Shown here piece after piece: positions 60,985-64,000 of a stretch of 64,000 nucleotides of DNA. The position numbers were made by a program, and so were the translations under genes. This DNA comes from Streptomyces noursei (GTDB lineage Bacteria > Actinomycetota > Actinomycetes > Streptomycetales > Streptomycetaceae), in the NCBI RefSeq assembly GCF_016917755.1, contig NZ_CP070326.1:4464001-4528000 (forward strand), written 5' to 3'. The notes under the pieces are model-generated. The model searched no databases and was not told the DNA's origin. It saw nothing but the letters and a program-made list of their open reading frames with translations. Numbering within the stretch: the stretch's first letter is position 1; each line of letters begins with the position of its first letter.

Positions 60985-62631
60985 TCAGCGCGCCCCGTCC
61001 CGCTCGGCGCGCGGACCGCCGTGCCGCAGCCGTCCCTTGACCACCTTGCCGCTGGCGTTGCGCGGCAGTCCGGCGACGAACTCCACCTCCCGGGGCACCT
61101 TGTAGTTCGCCATCTCGCGGCGGGACCAGGCGATCAGGTCGTCGGCGGTGACCCGGGAGCCGGGGCGGCGGACCGCGTACGCCTTGCCGACCTCGCCGAG
61201 GCGGCGGTCGGGGATGCCGATGACCGCGACCTCGGTGATGTCCGGGTGGCGGACGAGGAGTTGCTCTATCTCGGCGGGATAGGCGTTGAAGCCGCCGACG
61301 ATGTACATGTCCTTGATGCGGTCGGTGATGCGGAGGTTGCCGGCCCGGTCGAGGACGCCGACGTCGCCGGTGCGCAGCCAGCCGTCGGGGGTGATCGCGC
61401 GGGCGGTGGCGGCCGGGTCCTCGAAGTAGCCGGACATCACGTGGTAGCCGCGTACCAGGACCTCGCCGGGCGCGCCGGGCGGCTGCGGGCGGCCGGCGGG
61501 GTCCACGACCCGGACCTCGGTGTCCGGTATGGCGCGGCCGGACGTCGCCGCGATCACCTCGGGCGGGTCGCCGCGGCGGCACATGGTGACCACGCCGGTG
61601 CTCTCCGACAGGCCGTAGGCCGTCAGGACGGTGGCCACCTTCAGCTCGCCGCGCAGCCGCTCCACCAGCTCCAGCGGGACGACGGCGGCGCCGGTGACGA
61701 CCAGGCGCAGCGCCGAGAGGTCGTGCGCGGCGCGGTCGGGGTGGTCCAGGAGCTGCTGGTGGAGGGTGGGCGGGCCGGGGAGGACGGAGATCGCCTCGGC
61801 GGCGATATTGGCGAGCGCGGTCTCCACGCTGAAGACCGGCTGCGGGACCATCGTGGCGCCGCGCAGCAGGCAGGCGACGATGCCGGCCTTGTAGCCGAAG
61901 GTGTGGAAGAAGGGGTTGACGATGAGGTAGCGGTCGCCCTCCTCCAGGCCGGCCAGGGCGCTCCAGACGGCGTAGGCGCGCAGGGTCTGGCCGTGGGTGA
62001 TCACGGCGCCCTTGGGGTGGCCGGTGGTGCCGGAGGTGAAGATGATGTCCGAGGGGTCGTCGGGGCCGAGGGCGTCGGCCCGGGCGCGGACCGTGGCGGG
62101 CGGCACCGCCGCGCCGCCGGCCAGGAAGGCGCGCCAGGTGGTGAAGTCGGCGGGGGCGTCGTCGGCGAGCACCACGACCCGTTCCAGGTGCGGCAGTCCG
62201 GGCAGCGGGCCGCGGCCGTCGCCCTGCTCGGCGGCACGGCGCAGCGAGGCGACGTAGGACGTGCCGAGGAAGGTGCCGGTGACGAAGAGGATCTTGGCGC
62301 GGGTGCGGCGCAGGACGCCGGCCGCCTCGGCGCCCTTGAAGCGGGTGTTGACCGGGACGAGGATCGCGCCGGAGGTCACCGCGCCGAGGGCGGAGACGAT
62401 CCAGTCGAGGGTGTTGGGCGCCCAGACCGCGACCCGGTCGCCGGGGGCGACCCCGGCGGCGATGCAGGCCGCGGCGGCCCGCTCCACCCGTGCGCCCAGC
62501 TCGGCGTAGGACACCCGGGTGCGGCCCTCGACGACGGCCTCCCGGGGGCCGTACCGCGTGGCGGCCGCACGCACCAGATGACCCAGCGAGCCGTACGCCA
62601 AGTCCGCCCGCGCATCGAGCTGTTCGCCCAT
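60985..62631 (-). CDS. FadD3-like acyl-CoA ligase
   Basis: The ATG at 62631 behind GGGAGG gives 548 residues. ANL motifs: DIIFTSGTTGHPKGAVITHG, TAYGLSESTGVV, GWLRTGDVGVLDRAG, DRIKDMYIVGGFNAYPAEIEQL and the A10 Lys in LPRNASGKVVKGRL. The N-terminal VPVNTRFKGAEAAGVLRRTRA resembles FadD3, which in mycobacteria activates the bicyclic steroid-ring remnant HIP. A similar bicyclic or alicyclic acid is a reasonable guess. It is divergent from the thiolase-like gene, with one operator between. Confidence 0.9.
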   Translation of the reverse strand: MGEQLDARADLAYGSLGHLVRAAATRYGPREAVVEGRTRVSYAELGARVERAAAACIAAGVAPGDRVAVWAPNTLDWIVSALGAVTSGAILVPVNTRFKGAEAAGVLRRTRAKILFVTGTFLGTSYVASLRRAAEQGDGRGPLPGLPHLERVVVLADDAPADFTTWRAFLAGGAAVPPATVRARADALGPDDPSDIIFTSGTTGHPKGAVITHGQTLRAYAVWSALAGLEEGDRYLIVNPFFHTFGYKAGIVACLLRGATMVPQPVFSVETALANIAAEAISVLPGPPTLHQQLLDHPDRAAHDLSALRLVVTGAAVVPLELVERLRGELKVATVLTAYGLSESTGVVTMCRRGDPPEVIAATSGRAIPDTEVRVVDPAGRPQPPGAPGEVLVRGYHVMSGYFEDPAATARAITPDGWLRTGDVGVLDRAGNLRITDRIKDMYIVGGFNAYPAEIEQLLVRHPDITEVAVIGIPDRRLGEVGKAYAVRRPGSRVTADDLIAWSRREMANYKVPREVEFVAGLPRNASGKVVKGRLRHGGPRAERDGAR

Positions 62632-62674
62632 CGCACTGCCTCCCGCTCCTGGCAAATACCCCGCACCGCACTAG

Positions 62675-62689
62675 CTGACTGTCCGTCAG
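62675..62689. promoter_or_regulatory. Operator CTGACT-GTC-CGTCAG between ligase and thiolase-like genes
   Basis: A copy of the regulon motif with one mismatch, 44 bp from the ligase ATG and 55 bp from the thiolase-like ATG. It could control both divergent promoters. Confidence 0.7.
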
Positions 62690-62743
62690 ATTAGCGGTAC
62701 CCTCCTCCGCTGTCAGCAGTGACGACCGACCACGGAGGTGGCG

Positions 62744-63895
62744 ATGGGGGCGACCCTCAAGGACGCTACGGCGATCGTCGGCATCGGACAGACCCCTTTT
62801 GCCAAACGCCTTCCGGAATCCGAGAAGCGCTTGGCCTGCCGGGCGATCGTCGCGGCCCTGGACGACGCCGGCATCGCCCCCTCCGAGGTGGACGCCTTCG
62901 CCTCGTACACGATGGAGGAGACCGACGAGGTCGAGATCGCCAAGTCCATCGGCGCCGGCGACGTCACGCACTTCTCCAAGGCCGGCTACGGCGGCGGCGG
63001 TTCCTGCGCGACGGTGGCACACCTGGCCGCCGCGATCGCCACCGGGCAGGCGAGCGTCGGCGTCGCCTGGCGGTCCCGCAAGCGCGGCTCCGGACCACGG
63101 CCGTGGACCAACACCCGCGTCCAACTGCCCACCCCGGCACAGTGGACCCGGCCCTTCGGCCTGCTCCGCCCCGCCGACGAGATCGGCATGCTGGCCCGGC
63201 GCTACATGCATGAGTACGGCGCCACCCGCGACCACTTCTTCAACGTCGCCCTCGCCTGCCGCAACCGCGCCAACCAGAACCCGGCCGCGATGATGTACGA
63301 CCGCCCGCTGACCCGCGAGATGTACATGACCGCCCGCTGGATCAGCGAGCCGCTCTGCCTCTTCGACAACTGCCTGGAGACCGACGGCGCACTGGCCTGC
63401 GTCGTGGTCTCCGCCGAGCGCGCCCGCGACTGCCGCCGGCGCCCCGTCTACGTCCACGCCGCCGCGCAGGGCCTGCCCGCCCAACACCACGGCATGGTCA
63501 ACTACTGGAACGACGACCCGCTCACCGGCCCGGCCTGGACCGCCGCCCGCCACCTCTGGAAGGGCGCCGACCTGGGCCCGCAGGACATCGACGTGGCGCA
63601 GATCTACGACGCCTTCACCCCGCTGATACCGCTCTCCCTGGAGGGCTACGGCTTCTGCGGACGCGGCGAGGGCGCGGCCTTCACCGAGGGCGGCGCCCTG
63701 GAGATCGGCGGCCGGCTGCCCCTCAACACCGGTGGCGGCGGCCTCTCCGAGGCGTATGTGCACGGCTTCAACCTCATCACCGAAGGCGTCCGGCAACTGC
63801 GCGGCACCAGCACCGCACAGGTCCCGGACGCCGCCACCTGCCTCGTCACCGCGGGCGAGGGCGTGCCCACCTCCGCACTGCTGCTGAGGAGTTGA
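62744..63895 (+). CDS. Thiolase-like lipid-transfer protein (Ltp-type)
   Basis: The ATG at 62744 behind ACGGAGG gives 383 residues (a GTG at 62738 is in frame). It matches the SCP-x/Ltp thiolase-like group: ATIVGIGQTPFAKR-type start, GYGGGGSCATVAHLAAAIATG around the Cys position, and C-terminal AQIYDAFTPLIPLSLEGYGFCGRGEG and PLNTGGGGLSEAYVHGFNLI. Ltp2-type members act as retro-aldolases on side-chain CoA thioesters of sterols together with a DUF35 partner. A short frame follows in the same direction and could be this partner. Confidence 0.9.
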   Translation: MGATLKDATAIVGIGQTPFAKRLPESEKRLACRAIVAALDDAGIAPSEVDAFASYTMEETDEVEIAKSIGAGDVTHFSKAGYGGGGSCATVAHLAAAIATGQASVGVAWRSRKRGSGPRPWTNTRVQLPTPAQWTRPFGLLRPADEIGMLARRYMHEYGATRDHFFNVALACRNRANQNPAAMMYDRPLTREMYMTARWISEPLCLFDNCLETDGALACVVVSAERARDCRRRPVYVHAAAQGLPAQHHGMVNYWNDDPLTGPAWTAARHLWKGADLGPQDIDVAQIYDAFTPLIPLSLEGYGFCGRGEGAAFTEGGALEIGGRLPLNTGGGGLSEAYVHGFNLITEGVRQLRGTSTAQVPDAATCLVTAGEGVPTSALLLRS

Positions 63896-63901
63896 TACGC
63901 G

Positions 63902-64000
63902 ATGCGCGCAGAGCGCTCCCCGCGCGGAACCACCGCCGGGACCGAATCCATGACCGTCCGTGATGCCATGAACACAAGCCTGCCACCCGCCACTGACACC
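63902..64000 (+). CDS. Start of a gene cut by the window end, possible DUF35 partner
   Basis: An ATG at 63902, 6 bp after the thiolase-like stop and with AGGAG upstream, opens a frame that is still open at the window end (33 codons, including alternative ATG at 63950 and 63968). The visible part is Thr/Pro/Ala-rich and not diagnostic. OB-fold DUF35 genes commonly follow Ltp-type genes, but this is only an expectation. Confidence 0.45.
   Translation, partial: MRAERSPRGTTAGTESMTVRDAMNTSLPPATDT

Noticed and set aside
1..64000. CRISPR arrays, insertion sequences or a secondary-metabolite cluster
   Set aside because: No spaced direct repeats of CRISPR form, no transposase, and no PKS, NRPS or terpene synthase gene was found.

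Overview
The window is chromosomal DNA of a high-GC actinomycete, almost certainly a Streptomyces. Evidence: strongly G/C-ending codons, GTG/TTG starts with AGGAG-type ribosome sites, Streptomyces hallmark genes (hrdD, afsR/afsS, fbiC, XRE-DUF5753/DUF397, GPP34) and many TetR/MarR/ArsR/LuxAB-like families. It holds about 50 genes, one tRNA-Arg(CCT), and no transposase, integrase, phage gene or CRISPR array.

Layout. 1-6 kb: partial imine-reductase-like gene, then the fructose operon fruR - (45-codon overlapping mini-ORF) - fruK - fruA, and the group 2 sigma factor hrdD. 6-16 kb: an accessory stretch with a GNAT acetyltransferase, membrane and PPOX-type proteins, a questin-oxidase-like protein, MarR, a DHA2 drug exporter with its TetR, a secreted M6-type zinc protease, and a TetR divergent from two small membrane proteins. 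16-25 kb: tRNA-Arg, a divergent cold-shock-like protein, recQ, a lipoprotein/histidine-kinase pair without a response regulator, a small anchored protein, a PEP-mutase-family enzyme divergent from an ArsR-like regulator, and a membrane glycosyltransferase. 25-37 kb: a D,D-carboxypeptidase with a very long disordered cytoplasmic segment, GPP34, the XRE/DUF397 pair, an aminotransferase, DUF2690, SDR, sodium-solute symporter and ADP-ribosylglycohydrolase genes. 37-46 kb: fbiC (F420 precursor synthesis), VOC, an F420-type LLM enzyme, a Tat-exported PHP hydrolase and an APC permease.

45.7-64 kb: a catabolic-looking region (aldehyde dehydrogenase, N-acyl-D-amino-acid deacylase-like hydrolase, three LLM oxidoreductases, a hydroxysteroid-dehydrogenase-like SDR, a PF04909 amidohydrolase, two acyl-CoA ligases, a thiolase-like lipid-transfer protein) that surrounds afsR-afsS. 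Nearly every promoter of the catabolic genes carries a 15-bp palindrome CTGACG-N3-CGTCAG, or a variant, typical of a TetR-family operator. No TetR gene lies nearby, so the region looks like one regulon controlled from elsewhere. Its substrate is not known; the enzyme set suggests an alicyclic, steroid-like or terpenoid acid handled as CoA thioesters.

The most unusual features are (i) this shared-operator regulon, (ii) a secreted 73-residue protein next to afsS that carries the same D-x-H-x-P repeats as AfsS, (iii) the fruR/fruK mini-ORF coupled by ATGA overlaps at both ends, and (iv) GarA-like Thr-x-Val-Phe motifs repeated in the cytoplasmic segment of the D,D-carboxypeptidase. All functions are assigned by reading translated sequence and recalled family knowledge; no database search was run.
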